A stretch of DNA of 64,000 nt from Bryum argenteum (GCA_037043015.1 CM073326.1:8812345-8876344); one strand, 5' to 3'; positions 11,421-23,339 are shown, counted from the stretch's first letter. Notes: generated from the sequence alone by a model not told the origin. Made by a program: numbers and translations.

Positions 11421-11999
11421 AATCAAGGGCATCAATACTGGATGCTGCCGACTAACTCCACCTACAGTACTCAGTCGGCACCTACAAGCTCTGATAAAGA
11501 GCGTATTGCCGTACTAGACCTCAAAGAAGAGTTCCGCCCTTTGCAGATTCGACGCTGTGCACATGTCTCAAGTTGAGGTTGGTGCTTCTCCATTCGCTGT
11601 CTCGGTAAGGTGCATCAACTCTGTACAATCGCTTCATTCAGTAAATACATGTTTCAATTGGTGTGCAGTGATTCAATACGCAGGTTGCGTGCTATCCTCG
11701 GAAACTAATCTCACACCGACCCTATTCTTGCATCTTTTAATGTGATGATGTGATGTGCTTTGTGGAGTTTTTTGATGTGCGGACACTTCATACTTTAGAT
11801 GCATCCTACAAGATAGAGGCGGTTGATACGGTTGATAGAGGCTTAGGATAGCATATTATTTCACTAAAGTCAAAATTTGTCGATGAATGAGCCTCCCTTG
11901 CACCTCCTTAGTGTTCGCCGCAATTCTCACGCGCTTTTAAGAAGCTGACTTGTCATTTGACCGTAACGAGCGTGCTGATCACAGCTGCAGCCATCCAAG
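11421..11999 (+). promoter_or_regulatory. Upstream region of the ubiquitin-RING gene
   Basis: About 580 bases without a recognisable gene. A TTGACC word (W-box-like) lies near 11,958, about 40 bases before the ATG. I see no convincing TATA box. The function is inferred only from position. Confidence 0.3.
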
Positions 12000-13100
12000 A
12001 TGCAGATCTTTGCTAGGACGTCGAAAGGCAAGAGCCTGACGCTGGAGGTGGAGAGTACCGACACGGTTGACAGCGTGAAATCGAAAATCCAGGACGCACA
12101 AGGGATACGAGTGGACCAACAGAGATTGATGTTCGCTGGCAAGCAATTGAAAAACGGCTACACACTTGCTGATTACAACATCCTCAGCGAGAGTACGTTG
12201 CACCTGCTGCTTCGCTTGCGAGGAGGTGGGGCGAAAGGACCGACGCTGTTCGTGGATTTGGAAAACGCAAGCTCCTTGAAGACCTGGCCCTTGGGCAAGG
12301 GCCCGAAGTGGCGAACGGTTTGCGAAGGCTTGAACGTTCTCGGCATCTGCACTAACATCCACTGCGAGGCGAACGGCAAGGTTGTTCAGTGTCCGAAGGG
12401 CTTCGTCATACTCAACGTCACCGACCACCTGTTTGATAACCAGTGCCCTGCTTGCGGGCTCTTCGTGAAGGCCTTCTCCTGCGGCTTCTACAGGTGTATG
12501 TGGATGTACGAAGGTCGGAAGGCTTCACCTACTGATTTGCCGACTGCTCCGAAACCCCCAAGCTCTTTACGTACTGCAATCGCCAACCTCTTCACGAGTT
12601 GCCTCAAGCCCGAAGAGCCCGAGATCATGCGGTTTGATCCGAGCAAGGATGCAGCGAAGCGGGAGGTTGTGAGTCCATGGTACAAGACAGAGTCTCAATA
12701 TGACTACTTTGACGCCACGGACAATTTAGTGGAATGGGAGAAGTTACTAATAGTTGCCAAGAAACTTCCACACACGCAAATCAACGACAAATTTGTGGCA
12801 GATGAAGCATTGTCTGACGAGGAGAATGGCTCTAAGGGAAATGTGACCCCTGTGCAGAACGGTTGCCCGATCTGTTTCGGCACACTGGGACAAACGACGA
12901 CACACATCACTTCTTGTGGACACTCTTTTCACCAGAAATGTTTGAGTTCGTGGAAGAAAAATGGAGGGACATCTTGTCCCATGTGCAGAGTGCCACTCTG
13001 CTTGCTTTCCGCTAGCCGTCTTCATGAGTCACCTGTACCGTATCGATTGCAAAGGTCAGCTTCCGACACCGTTCGGAAGGGTGTTGTTGGACGATTGTAG
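12000..13100 (+). CDS. Ubiquitin-like / Cys-rich / RING-H2 fusion protein, 366 aa
   Basis: This is a single-exon gene starting directly with the ubiquitin-like [19 protein letters not shown]. Residues 1-76 are a diverged ubiquitin: K11, K27, K29 and K48 are kept, K6 is Arg, K33 is Ala, K63 is Ser, and the Ile44 patch reads S8/M44/L70. It continues past LRLRGG with a third Gly. Residues 100-175 form a Cys-rich domain with Cys at 117, 122, 131, 149, 152, 161 and 166, and the motifs GLNVLGIC and CGFYRC. I recall similar ubiquitin-fused domains from fungi and protists; a zinc site is inferred. Residues 289-329 are a RING-H2 finger (C289, C292, C306, H308, H311, C314, C326, C329), so E3 ubiquitin-ligase activity is likely. 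Cleavage after the ubiquitin part is possible but uncertain given Gly77. The frame is intact with no introns. Confidence 0.85.
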   Translation: MQIFARTSKGKSLTLEVESTDTVDSVKSKIQDAQGIRVDQQRLMFAGKQLKNGYTLADYNILSESTLHLLLRLRGGGAKGPTLFVDLENASSLKTWPLGKGPKWRTVCEGLNVLGICTNIHCEANGKVVQCPKGFVILNVTDHLFDNQCPACGLFVKAFSCGFYRCMWMYEGRKASPTDLPTAPKPPSSLRTAIANLFTSCLKPEEPEIMRFDPSKDAAKREVVSPWYKTESQYDYFDATDNLVEWEKLLIVAKKLPHTQINDKFVADEALSDEENGSKGNVTPVQNGCPICFGTLGQTTTHITSCGHSFHQKCLSSWKKNGGTSCPMCRVPLCLLSASRLHESPVPYRLQRSASDTVRKGVVGRL

Positions 13101-13690
13101 TTAAGGCAGGTGGACCGCCTTCCATTCCAATACAAGTTTTCTCTAGAAATTTCAAGAAAAACGTCGTTTCATTCAGATGTGTCGTACTGGTTGTGGCTTT
13201 TTGTGTGGAGTCTCTACCACTCTGTTGCTCACCCTTGCAATAAGCTACGTAGTTCACAATCATTGATCTTCTTTGCTCAATGCGTTCTCTGGTATCATTC
13301 AACTTCCTAAAGACACTTTCAGTACCAACCCGCAATCATATCCCAATCTCAATGTACAGCTTGACCCCCTGAAAAATTAGATTGTTCAATTTCAACCAAG
13401 ATGTCCAACATGAAATGCGGCATTTCTTTCCTCCGGCAACAAATGCTGTAGCTCTTAGAAAGTGACTTTAAAATATCGGTAAAACCAGTTGTACACAGAT
13501 GCTTAGGAAGCAGGAAAAGGATGAAATAAGGCTCCGCAATAAAACAATTCGGAAGGCAGGGTGACGGATGATCTGCTCAAGGAGCCACAAGAGTACAGAT
13601 AGGCACTCATTACAACTGCATCAACTGAGTAGTCTCTAGACAATGGGAGACTTTTGACACTCTACGTTCATTTATGTAAACGCGATGATA
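13101..13690. other. Intergenic, no gene seen
   Basis: This is the 3' flank of the ubiquitin-RING gene. A short open frame at 13,110-13,310 has no family resemblance. No repeats shared with other parts of the window were noticed. Confidence 0.4.
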
Positions 13691-14010
13691 TGCGCAGGAG
13701 ATGTAGATGTGATTCCTAATTTGTGAGTTGGGATTGGGTGAGGGCCGCGCGAACGCGAGCCCCCGCTGCCACAAATTATGACGTGCATACCTCCCGTAGG
13801 AAGATGCTACAGTCACCCGGCCCGAAGTGCAATGGTCCAGGTTCCTGTAGGCCATCCACCTACCGGATCATGGATTGACCCCGCCCAGGTAAGTAACAAC
13901 GCGGTCGTGCTCTGAACTACTTGTATGGCACGGTCAAGCCTCCCACCATCAAGAGGTATGGGAGATTTTCGAAATTCCGAATCAGTACAATTCATTACAC
14001 TCAAAGAGCT
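13691..14010 (+). pseudogene. LRR-kinase 5' module relic (M2)
   Basis: This piece contains the GGGCCGCGCGAACGCGAGCC block (about 13,742), followed by GACGTGCATACCTCCCGTAGG and a CCCGCCCAGGTAAGTAA donor-like end near 13,890. The same order of blocks is found at 10,640 and 15,005, and in altered form in the later modules at 28.9, 36.5, 44.9 and 58.9 kb. No continuous frame survives. Confidence 0.5.
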
Positions 14011-14379
14011 TCACTAGTTTTGCGTGAACTTCAAGTCTCTCCACTTGCAAGTCATTTCTCGATCACACAGATATAATATGCAGACGGATTTCGTTTCGTT
14101 GTGGCGGTAACGTACTAGTCCTTGGACGGATTTTGTTTCGTTGTGGCAGTAACTAGTCTTTGGACGGATTTTTCTGTACCTTCTGATGCCAATTGATGTG
14201 CTAAAGTTGTATGAATACAGCATATGTTGAACCTGTGTCGCAATCTTCAGTTCAACTGTTGAAGCACTTTCTTGTGTTTTTTTATACAGTGCTTCACATC
14301 TGCTTCATCACAAGTACAAATATATCGTCAAGTGCAAAAATAAAAGTGGTGTCGTCATTTCAACAAACAGGTATTCGCA

Positions 14380-15290
14380 CATCCGCCTCGAGAGAATCCA
14401 ATCTAGAGTATATTGATGCGCTTCGTGTGAGGCAATCCAAATAATGAGGATCCGGTAAGAGTACCCAGCGCGCTGTAATTTTTGATAGAAGACGACAAAT
14501 CTGTTCGCTTTGAGCTGAGCACCTGGCTGCTTGAAGTACCCAGAAAGAGGGGCGGAAATTATACGCATCAGATGTTAGCATGAGTTGCAATACGGATGCG
14601 GTAAGATAATCCCTCCAAACCCACTCTGAAGCAATCATCGAGTTCTTTCAGCTTCCATGAGGAGGCCGAAATCGAAGCCTACAAGTATAAGTTCTGTCAC
14701 GCAATGTTAACGTACTTTCGATATACACACAGGTTACACAATCCATGGTTGTACCTTGAGGGGTTGGATTTCACGAGCCATACACTCAGAGTGACAAGAA
14801 ATCTCTGGACCACGACCAAGGAGGAGTCCCAGCTTACTTCCCTTCCATGGCACCCACCATCACATGACTGACGAAGCAACTTTCAGAATGAGCTTGAAGG
14901 AAGCGACATATTAGCGATGCTTAACCCCAGTATATCAATCCCAGTATAAGGTGCGGGATGCAAGTGCGAGGTGTGATTCCGGTTTTGTGAGTTGGAATTC
15001 GGTGAGGGCCGCGCGAACGCGAGCCCCGCTGCCACAAATTATGACGTGCATGCCTCCCGTAGGAAGATGCTAGAGTCGTCCGGCCCAGAGTGCAATGGGG
15101 CAAACTCCTCCAGGCCATCCGCCTTCCGGATCATGGAATGACCCCGCCCAGGTAAGTAAGAATTCTGTCGCACTCTGAAGTGCTTGTATGGCACGGTCAG
15201 GCCTAGAGCTATCAAAAAGTATGGGACATCCTTCGATATACCGGATCAGCACAATTGCTTAACCGACAAGTCTCTCTATCTGCTAGCCAT
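14380..15290 (+). pseudogene. LRR-kinase 5' module relic (M3)
   Basis: The stretch near 14,460-14,530 is a diverged form of the block found at 9,865 and 28,560. It is followed by the GAGGGCCGCGCGAACGCGAG block at about 15,003 and a GTAAGTAAG donor-like end near 15,150. The piece leads into the LRR/transmembrane pseudogene that starts near 15,300, so M3 plus that piece may be the remains of one receptor-kinase gene. Confidence 0.5.
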
Positions 15291-15299
15291 TGATCAATC

Positions 15300-15895
15300 A
15301 CAAAGATATAATATAGAGAGGGATTTAGGAGAGCTCCCCAATCTCCACTACCTGACGTTTCAGCTCTACGATTTTCGGGGACGATTCCAAAGGAGATTAC
15401 GATGCTTTCTGGTTTGCGTTACTTGGACATGAGTCAGAATTTTATGCAGGGGAGTGTGACGCCGGAGTTTGATATAATGGCGAGCTTGCGCCTGCTACGC
15501 TTGTCGGGCAATATCCCCGCAGAGCTTGGGATTTGTCGTCGAACTGGTTGGTTGGGCTGGCAGCTGTACATCGGAGACGTGAAGCTCTGCTCAACAACAC
15601 GACCCACTTTTGAGGAATATCCTGGAGAATGCATATCGGACAAGCTCCTGGGCGAAGTTGCCCGCTCTTTGCAGCTAGATGTACTCTACGTCGTCAGACG
15701 ACCAAGGAAGCGATTCGAACGAGAAGAAGGGCATCACGAAGGAAGCGATTCGAACGGGAAGAGGGGCATCACGAAGGCGACGATCATCACGGTCCTCGGC
15801 TGCATGTCGACACTCGCAATGCTGCTCATCGAGACCTTATGCTACTGCTTAGTATCCAATTGGCTCATTCGCGCATGGCCTATATTGGATAAATT
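15300..15895 (+). pseudogene. LRR receptor-like kinase fragment: last LRRs, juxtamembrane and TM segment
   Basis: Frames with shifts between them read leucine-rich repeat text (ELPNLHYLTFQL; LSGLRYLDMSQNFMQGSVTP; SLRLLRLSGNIPAELG). A juxtamembrane region with two tandem Arg/Glu-rich units follows, then a hydrophobic span of about 20 residues near 15,780-15,850 after a Lys-rich stop-transfer-like stretch. The kinase domain is missing. A closely similar copy lies at 49.7-50.45 kb. LRR receptor kinases sense extracellular ligands at the plasma membrane; this copy is broken and truncated. Confidence 0.75.
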
Positions 15896-15924
15896 GATCG
15901 TACATAGCAACCATTTTTGCAGTA

Positions 15925-16130
15925 AATGCTGACGACCATCCTTTCTGACGAAAGTTTGGAGCTTGGAGCCCATGTCGGATCCCAATGCATACGTCCAGAT
16001 TGTCGCCTTGGTCACAGTATTTACTGCATCAATGGTTCGAAACAATGAAACCTGTCCAACCAGCAAAAGCCAAATATGTTCGCCCCATAAAACAAGGACC
16101 TGCATCGATTAGTATATTTCAGGATTACGT
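15925..16130 (+). repeat. Unpaired copy of the sequence that forms the hairpin arms
   Basis: Just after the transmembrane segment comes a block reading GACGACCATCCTTTCTGACG and GGAGCTTGGAGCCCATGTCG. The same text, more diverged, forms the arms of hairpins H1, H2 and H3 elsewhere in the window. Here and at 50.5 kb it is present once and unpaired. This suggests the hairpins arose by inverted duplication of receptor-kinase-linked sequence. Confidence 0.55.
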
Positions 16131-16639
16131 TTAAAACTTCAACCTGTTTTCAAATAATAGGAATCGGTTTCTCAGCAACCCTTCACAAATGACTGTTTCT
16201 CGTTGCTCCAGCCTACTGCATTGAATGGAGTATGTAATGATTTTGCAAGAAATTAAAACAGATGCTCTTGATTGGAATGTTTAGTTGGCTGATAACAAAC
16301 CTCGGTTTCAATCGTCCTTTGACTGAGCTCCAGTCGGTCTGTGAAGGGGAAGTATCCCAGTCCTCACATTCAGGCATATAAGTTTACTCTTCGTATAAAA
16401 CGACTTGTAGGTCACACTTCTGTGCTTAGTTAAGTCTCAAAACTGCGGAGTCCGTGCAGGTTTTTTGAAAACATATTCTGTGTGAGAAATTGTGCCTTCT
16501 TGTAACGTCACATGGAAACATTAGACAGGGAAAATTGAAAAGAAAAATTTCCCGCTACAAGTAGAGAAGCTTTCCACAAAACCTCGACAGAAAAAGTCCA
16601 TACATTCCAAACCTGGAAAATTACAGCTATAGCACTCGC
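16131..16639 (+). pseudogene. LRR-kinase-derived module F, oldest form
   Basis: The block around 16,230-16,370 aligns with 50,790-50,930 and, more loosely, with the F modules at 27.8, 35.4, 43.8 and 58.0 kb. Broken frames recall LRR text (FNGPLTEL near 50,860). No intact frame exists. Confidence 0.45.
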
Positions 16640-17060
16640 AGCCTGCTTGTTCAAGGCCCCGGAGAGGAAGTTCTGCGCCCACTTTGACTCCAACAAACTC
16701 GTGGCGCCGCGCTCCACGGCACTCTCACCACTGCTCCTGTTCATGCTCCCTGCCCTCAATCGAATCAACTTAACACATTACAGTAGCATTTCACTGTCGA
16801 TTGAGGTGATGAGTGTAGCTAATTTGGTCGCCATTTTGCGCTTGAAAGTGCGTAACTTTCCATTAGCAGTGGAATGATACTCATTTTGGGGCATCTGCTG
16901 TGGACGGCGATGTAGTTTATGTAGCAAAAGCTTGAGAGCTTGAGCAGCTATGGCGAGGAGGGACGTCTCGCACCTCTCCATTGTGCGAGGCGATGCCCTG
17001 TTCACATCAACGTCAAATTATCCCTCTTCACACACGGCGGTTTTCGGAAGCCGGCATTCT
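16640..17060 (-). pseudogene. Copy L1: leader and first ~35 codons of the Cdc14/SIN gene
   Basis: On the minus strand the frame reads MNRSSGESAVERGATSLLES then KWAQNFLSGALNKQAA, matching the native gene's start, and then similarity ends. The leader upstream keeps an ATG-started frame from 16,981 to 16,778 (67 codons) that begins MERCETSLLAIAAQALKLLL. Only the 5' end of the gene was copied; exons 2-5 are absent. Confidence 0.75.
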
Positions 17061-18223
17061 CTATCTTGAGTATCGTAGTAGTAAACAGTATTAGATTTGA
17101 TCTTTCACTTAGAGTTATTTGTATGATCAGGGTCAATTTGCATTGGACAAGAGTGTTGTCAAGAAATGTAGGAGAAATTCGAAATGTGATAAGTTGGAAG
17201 TGGAATTCTTGATTAACCCTACACTCGAAATCCCCCAAAATTGCCAAAACTCTTCAAAACCACCCTCTTTCAGTGCAAGATGAAAATTTTTAACTTTTGA
17301 CGTAATCCCAAGTATGTAACTGTAAGATCGTATAAATAACTTGTCCATGTATGTGTGCACCAAAAATTTAGTTTTCAAGTTCCTTACCAAGTGTGAAATC
17401 GTAACATTCAAAGTTGAAAAAAAAAAGTTTTTTCCTTGTTGCAAAATGGGTTTGGAGTAATTTGTGAGTCCAAAAAACCAATTTTGAAAGTAAATTTGAA
17501 CTGTGGCTCCTCACATTCTTGTTCTTGAGTAAGTTAGGAACATGCCTATGAAATGTTTACCCTCATGCCACCCATATAACTTAAAAGAAATGCTTGAATT
17601 TTCACATGGAGGTATGCTGAAATTCAACTTCAAAGGCCCCTCTTTGATAATAGAAATGGCCAGTGAAGAATAATTGGATGAAAGATGCACACGGTGAGAT
17701 CATGCCTTTAAACTATATTTCCAAGTACAAAAAAAAAAAATCTGAAGATAAGTGAAATCTCAATTTTTGGTGAATTTTTGAAGTTCCTTTAATATCTTTA
17801 CTTTTGGGCAGATTTTGAGAAAAAAAAACAAGCAACTACAAGAGGTTAGGAGCTTTTGGGCAAATTTCAAATAGTGTTTTCAAACTTTGACCGTAGATAT
17901 CTCCTAAAGTATGAGGAAGTTTGAAGTAAGAAATGTCACTTTGGAAAAGTATGGAAATAATCTACAATCTACAAAAGGTTTTAATTTTATTCATGCTAAA
18001 TATAGTAAATAAGGGGTTGACTAGACTCCAAACGACCAGTTTTGTGCTCTTTTCAAAAGTAGGGGTTTAGCATGCACCCTTTAAATGAATAGTGTAAATT
18101 GAGCTTTAGAAAAGTTTTACATGAGGAATTCAGGTTAGCAAATCTTCCCCACGTCTCACTCAAAGATACAACCTATGTGATGTTTAAAAACTACTATAAA
18201 GTACATCAAGGATGTTGAGGGGG

Positions 18224-18914
18224 TTAACCCCTAAAGGAGAGAGAGGCCTCAATCGGGTTAATCTGCTTAACCCTTAAGCGCCCACGGTGTCGTTTTTCGA
18301 CATTTTGGATGTGAGGCTCCGTCTTTGGTGCACAACTCCGCTTTCATCCCATCGATTTTTCATCCGCCGTTTTTTTTGCTCAACTCCTCGATGGGTTTAC
18401 TCTACTCCCTCCTTGGATAAATAGTAAAAACCTTGATCCTCAATTTGTGAGAGGGGGCGAAAGAGATTTTTCATGAAAGTTTTGGTGGTGTGATCTTCAC
18501 CCCTTTTTTGCATGGATCTTGAAATCCATACCTCCAAATGGCATGCAACTTGGTGGTCATACTAATTGCCATGCTCCAAAGAAGATCCTACGGTTGGATT
18601 TTCCATTTTCATCTTTTATTTGTTTTTACGCAGTTTTGAAAAAATCAGCAATATTTCCAATTGTTAGGAGCTTTACCCCCCCTTGGGCGTTTAGGGGTTA
18701 AGAAAAGACCACAAAAACTGAAACTTTAAGTAAATGTATCTCAAGATCCGTGTGGTGAAATTTGATAAATTAAAGTTAGTAGGAAAACTATTCAGACCGT
18801 TTAGAACAAGATTCCATGGTTGGATTTCTCAAAATAAATTTCAAAAACAATTTGTTCATGGATTTCAAATATGATCGTATGAAGGTCTTTGTTGAGTTTC
18901 TCCTTTAGGGGTTA
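18224..18914. mobile_element. TTAA-flanked MITE (outer), interrupted by a second MITE
   Basis: The ends are TTAACCCCTAAAGGAGA and its exact complement TCTCCTTTAGGGGTTAA, a perfect 17-bp terminal inverted repeat including the TTAA. The 691-bp span contains a 435-bp MITE at 18,267-18,701, so the outer element is about 256 bp. A related element without the inner insertion lies at about 51,919-52,190 in module D copy 3. TTAA target sites are typical of the piggyBac superfamily. Confidence 0.8.
18267..18701 (+). mobile_element. TTAA-flanked MITE (inner), copy a
   Basis: Ends TTAACCCTTAAGCGCCCA and TGGGCGTTTAGGGGTTAA-type, with TTAA at both sides. The corresponding place in the 51.9-kb copy shows no insertion, only a TTAT/TTAA-like target. 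A 60-codon frame inside it is present in both copies but looks like chance openness of a non-autonomous element. Confidence 0.85.
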
Positions 18915-19096
18915 ACTTCATATTTTTGATACTAGTAAAGAATTTGAGTTTTGGGTTTTGTGAATACATAGGTGCAAATTAGGTTGTATTTTCTAGAACC
19001 ACATTTCTCAAATTTTATTACTTAATTAAATTTATAAAGTGCATAAGAATCTTGAGTGTGTAGTTACGGAACCATTTGGTAATAAGTCTTTCTACC

Positions 19097-19532
19097 TTAA
19101 CCCCTAAACGCCCAAGGGGGGGTAAAGCTCCTAACAATTGGTAATAATGCTGATTTTTTCAAAACTGCGTAAAAACAAATAAAAGATGAAAATGGAAAAT
19201 CCAACCGTAGGATCTTCTTTCGAGCATGGCAATTAGTATGACCACCAAGTTGCATGCCATTTGGAGGTATGGATTTCAAGATTCATGCAAAACAGGGGTG
19301 AACATCACACCACCAAAACTTTCATGAAAAATCTCTTTCGCCAACTCTCACAAATTGAGGATCAAGGTTTTTACTATTTATCCAAGGAGGGAGTAGAGTA
19401 AACCAACCGAGGAGTTGAGCAAAAAAAAACGGCGGATGAAAAATCGATGGGATGAAAGCGGGGTTGTGCACCAAAGACGGAGCCTCACATCCAAAATGTC
19501 GAAAAACGACACCGTGGGCGCTTAAGGGTTAA
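19097..19532 (-). mobile_element. TTAA-flanked MITE, copy b, inverted relative to copy a
   Basis: This is nearly identical to the element at 18,267-18,701 but in the opposite orientation, with TTAA at both ends. Module D copies 2 and 3 lack it at the matching place (30,230 and 52,535, after TTTCTACC). The two copies, 395 bp apart, form a large inverted repeat. The high identity suggests recent activity. Confidence 0.9.
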
Positions 19533-22200
19533 AAGCCTTACATGCATGGATTTAGAACCAGCTTTCATTGATAACCAAATTATGCCAAGAAGTCATATTT
19601 TGACCCCTAAACTTGATGAATGTAGAAAAACTACAATTTGGATGGAAGGCAATAACTTTGAAGAGCCAAAACTTCTTCATCCAAGGTCCTTTTTGGATGA
19701 AATCACTCATGCCACGTTCCATATGAAGCTCCCAAAGTTTGTGTGATAAAAATTACAGACGAGTTCATACAAAGTACAATTTTAGTGAGGGCAACTCTTG
19801 ATTTTGGACTTTTTGAGCATGGGCATGTTTTGATATAGCACTGAGTCAATTATATGAAATCCAACTTAGTTTTTCATATATATTTTTTGGCATAAGTAAG
19901 ATCTTAAGATGAACTCCAACAACTTTGTGGTTGGAGGATTTTTTATTTGAATATTTTAGGTAGTGGATTTGCAATGATATTCCAATAAAAATAAATAAAA
20001 AAATGCATGGTTTTTGAGAAGCAATTTCTCCTTCATCTATTATTAGGTTTCAATTTATTTGTTAAGTTGAAGTCTAATATGAGTCTAGTTATAATAGTAG
20101 AAAGACTAAAGTTGTCTTAGATGTGAGGAAGACATGGCAGGCATTTTAGTGCAAGGGGTTTAGTTTTGAAGTTTATTCCCTTTGTAGGTTTGAGGGAATT
20201 TTTAACACTGTAAGACTATTATTTGAGTCAAAAAATTTTGATGAATTTTTGGACAAAAGTGTCACTCAGATAAAGGTGAACATCTTCCTAGTTGGTAAAC
20301 TTTTCACTGTAATAGGTATATTGGTAGCATTTCCACTTCAAATTGAAAATGATAAAATCTTGAAATTGATTTCAAGCACTAATACATTATTATCTTGGAA
20401 ACTAGACGGCCGCATGACTCAGAATTTGACGCACATGATCTACAATAAGTCTAATACAAGGTTGACATGTGAATAAATTACCATTAATCTCATATATAAC
20501 AAATTTGTTGGTGTATTTTTGGCTAAAATAATAGTAAAAAATTGCATATAAAGCGACATCTATTGTAACTTGTCCCTCATGATGCAAGAGAGCTTGTTTT
20601 ATTGTGCTTCTAAAAACATTAGAAGAATAAACTATTATACTTGCCACTTCTCTATAATTAATTTTTTTTTGGTGTAATGAGCTATACAATTGGCTTCTAA
20701 ATTAGCAAAATTCTAAAGAAAAGTGACAAAGATAAAAAATTTATTTTGATGGCGTTAAAACTTAAAAGCTCAATGTAATCAAACACTCTTTTGTCATTAG
20801 GGACAAGTCCCTACAAACGTTACTTCTCTCCCATTTTCTACTCATGAAATAGGCTCCGACGTTTAGGGATTAGAGTTGAAAAATAATTTTCACATCTTGT
20901 TGGAACAATGTTTAAGTTTTTAGGGCAAGTTTGTTTTTATTGTGATTCAACCTAAACTCTCCATCCAACTAAGAATTCAACCGAATTCCTAGGGCCAAAC
21001 TAGGCACTCATGCCCACTAGGCAACCATGTTGGTAGGAGGAAGGGTTGTGTAAGTTTAACGAATTAGTCCATGAATAATTAGTCCTGGTTATTCATGATT
21101 ACTTTTATTTAGGTTAAGATATCAATAATTTTAGGTATTTTATAATACTAAAATGATCAACCCAAAGTAATGGGGATGTGTGATAATATAAACTTGTACT
21201 TATATAGGCTATTATTTTCTTTAACTCAACTCTTAAGTAATACCCAACAATGATAATTATGAGATCTTAACCTACATGTACGGTCCACTTACCCTACCAT
21301 ATCTATAAGCGAAGTTGTAAACAAACTAAGGCAACATGTTGCACCAAACAATTCAAGAGTGGAATTTCCATTAATCACAATTACATGAACCTTTTACAGA
21401 CACTGTGTATGGAAACTTGTGCCCAAAATCATTGTCTCTTAGTTTAAAATCAAACCTTACAAATAACAAACGATCTCACAAAGTATGGAACTATGAAGTG
21501 CAACAAATTTTCATAAAAAGATGGACTTCAAGTTCATGATGGAAACTAATCCACTCTGCAACAAGCCAACAACCACCTATTGACTAACAATCACCTTTAC
21601 AATGGAGTGACAACCACCCATTGAGTAACAATTACCTTCTCAGTTAAGCACTTGGCATAGACAAGCAAAATATGTACAAAGAAAATTACTTACCAACTTC
21701 TTGATACAAAGTTATTAGCTAAATGAAGCGAGCATGTGAATTAGTAAACGAGCAAACAATAACAAATGGACAGGAGAAATTGGTTTGATAAAATCTGTCC
21801 ACTTAGTAAAGCTTTGTAGCTTGAATCAAATCTCATTAATAAGAATGAAGATATATTTAGAACAATATGAATTTAAAAATTTCAACAAGGTTAAGAAAGT
21901 AGGTAAAGAAAAAAAACATGAATTTAGGGAAGGGGGAAAAGAAAGTGGATAGCGGCAGGAAACAAGAAGGATAGGGAGAAAATTAGAATTTGAAGGAGGA
22001 AACCGAGAGCGGAAGAAGGAAGGAGAAATACAAACAACTTGACGGCACAAATTCATAAAAAACGCAATGGGAACAATTCAAGAATATGGTTGGCATGGCC
22101 GCACAAATTTGCAAGAAAGCCCTCTCCGAGCTACTCTTCCTCCAATATCTTACAAACTATTGCCATGCACGCATTTTGGAGGTCAACCGCCATTTAGCCA

Positions 22201-23010
22201 CACTACTAGAAAGCTGTGACCGAATCAACATAAAATCAATTGATTTTTGTTGTTTGGGGCACTGCATTGACCGAATTCATTGATTTTTGAGCTTTTTGTA
22301 AAAATCAACAGTTTGCAAATATCTTTTGGTGATTTGAGTAGTGTAATGACCGAATCAACAAAATTTCATCACATATACAATCTTTTTGGAATATTTTTGG
22401 AATCTTATGAAATAATTTTGGAATAATTTTGGAATCTTCCAGAATCTTTGGAATCTTTGGGAATCTTTTGAATCTTTTTGTGACATTGATTCAAATGCAA
22501 AATGAAAAACGAAGATGCTTTGGGGCATCCTCACTTCTTCAAAAGAAAAAAATTCAAATTTTTTTGATATTTTTCCTACATGTAGAAAAATACCTGCACA
22601 AAATAGAGGATAAAAAAATCTTGAAAAAAAATAAAGTTTTTGCATCGTGAAAAATATTCAAAGTCTGCTGGGCAGTAAAAAGACGCCTAAGCCTCAAAAA
22701 ATGAAAAAAAAATCAAAAAATTTTGAATTTTTTTCTACATGTAGAAAAATACCTGCATGAAATAGTGCAAAAAAAGATTTTGAAAAAAAAAATTAAAAAA
22801 ATTGCATTGTGAAAAATATTCAAAGTCTGCTGGGCAGAAAAAAGACGCCCCAGCCTCAAAAAAAAAAAAAAAAAATCAAAAAATTTCAATTTTTTTTTTT
22901 TATATGTAGAAAAATATCTGCATGGAATAGAGCATAAAATTTTTTTGAAAAGAAATAATGTTTTACATCGTGAAAAATATTCAAAGTCTGCTGAGCAGTA
23001 AAAAGACGCC
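22201..23010. repeat. Copy-specific insertion: CACTA-like left end plus ~160-bp tandem repeat
   Basis: Module copies at 32.49 and 55.23 kb lack this stretch. It begins CACTACTAGAAAG, like a CACTA transposon end, but the matching right end is not seen. From about 22,540 there are three imperfect ~160-bp tandem units. Each holds CTACATGTAGAAAAATA or a variant, a long A run, and TTCAAAGTCTGCTGRGCAG. Confidence 0.6.
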
Positions 23011-23339
23011 CATTGGAAGAACTGGAAGAATAATGGGCTCAAAACTTGTGCAAAATTTGAGATAGAGGATGTAGACTGGTCTTGGTTACCAATTCAATTT
23101 TTGTGAAAGAACAAAGCTTATGAAAGATCTTTTCAAATGAAACTATAGGTTTGAATTCTTATCAAATAGGTTGATATTTTGAAGATGTAGTCATAAGGGT
23201 GTTTGTTGACTCCAATATGTACACCATACTAAGACTAATTTATGCCAGGTTATCCTAAAATGTTGATTACCTCAAACATGAGTAGGTTTTGATGCAAATC
23301 CATTTCAAGAAAATTTGAACATTTTTTATTCAAGACGCC

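Larger units (their letters stand above)
17061..22200. repeat. Module D, copy 1 (non-coding), enlarged by nested MITEs
   Basis: The stretch from about 17,900 aligns along its length with 29,830-32,510 and 51,780-55,250. No open frame of known family is found. It carries purine-rich runs near 21,890-22,030 that recur at 32,170-32,290 and 54,900-55,060. Three TTAA-flanked elements sit inside it and account for most of its extra length. What module D is remains unknown; it has no visible terminal repeats or enzyme domains. Confidence 0.7.

Noticed and set aside
11979-12428. Minus-strand open frame opposite the ubiquitin-like domain
   Set aside because: It is the antisense of a clearly recognised coding sequence and has no domain of its own.
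18519-18701. 60-codon frame present in two copies
   Set aside because: It lies inside a non-autonomous MITE, and the two copies are nearly identical because the element is young; there is no sign of coding selection.
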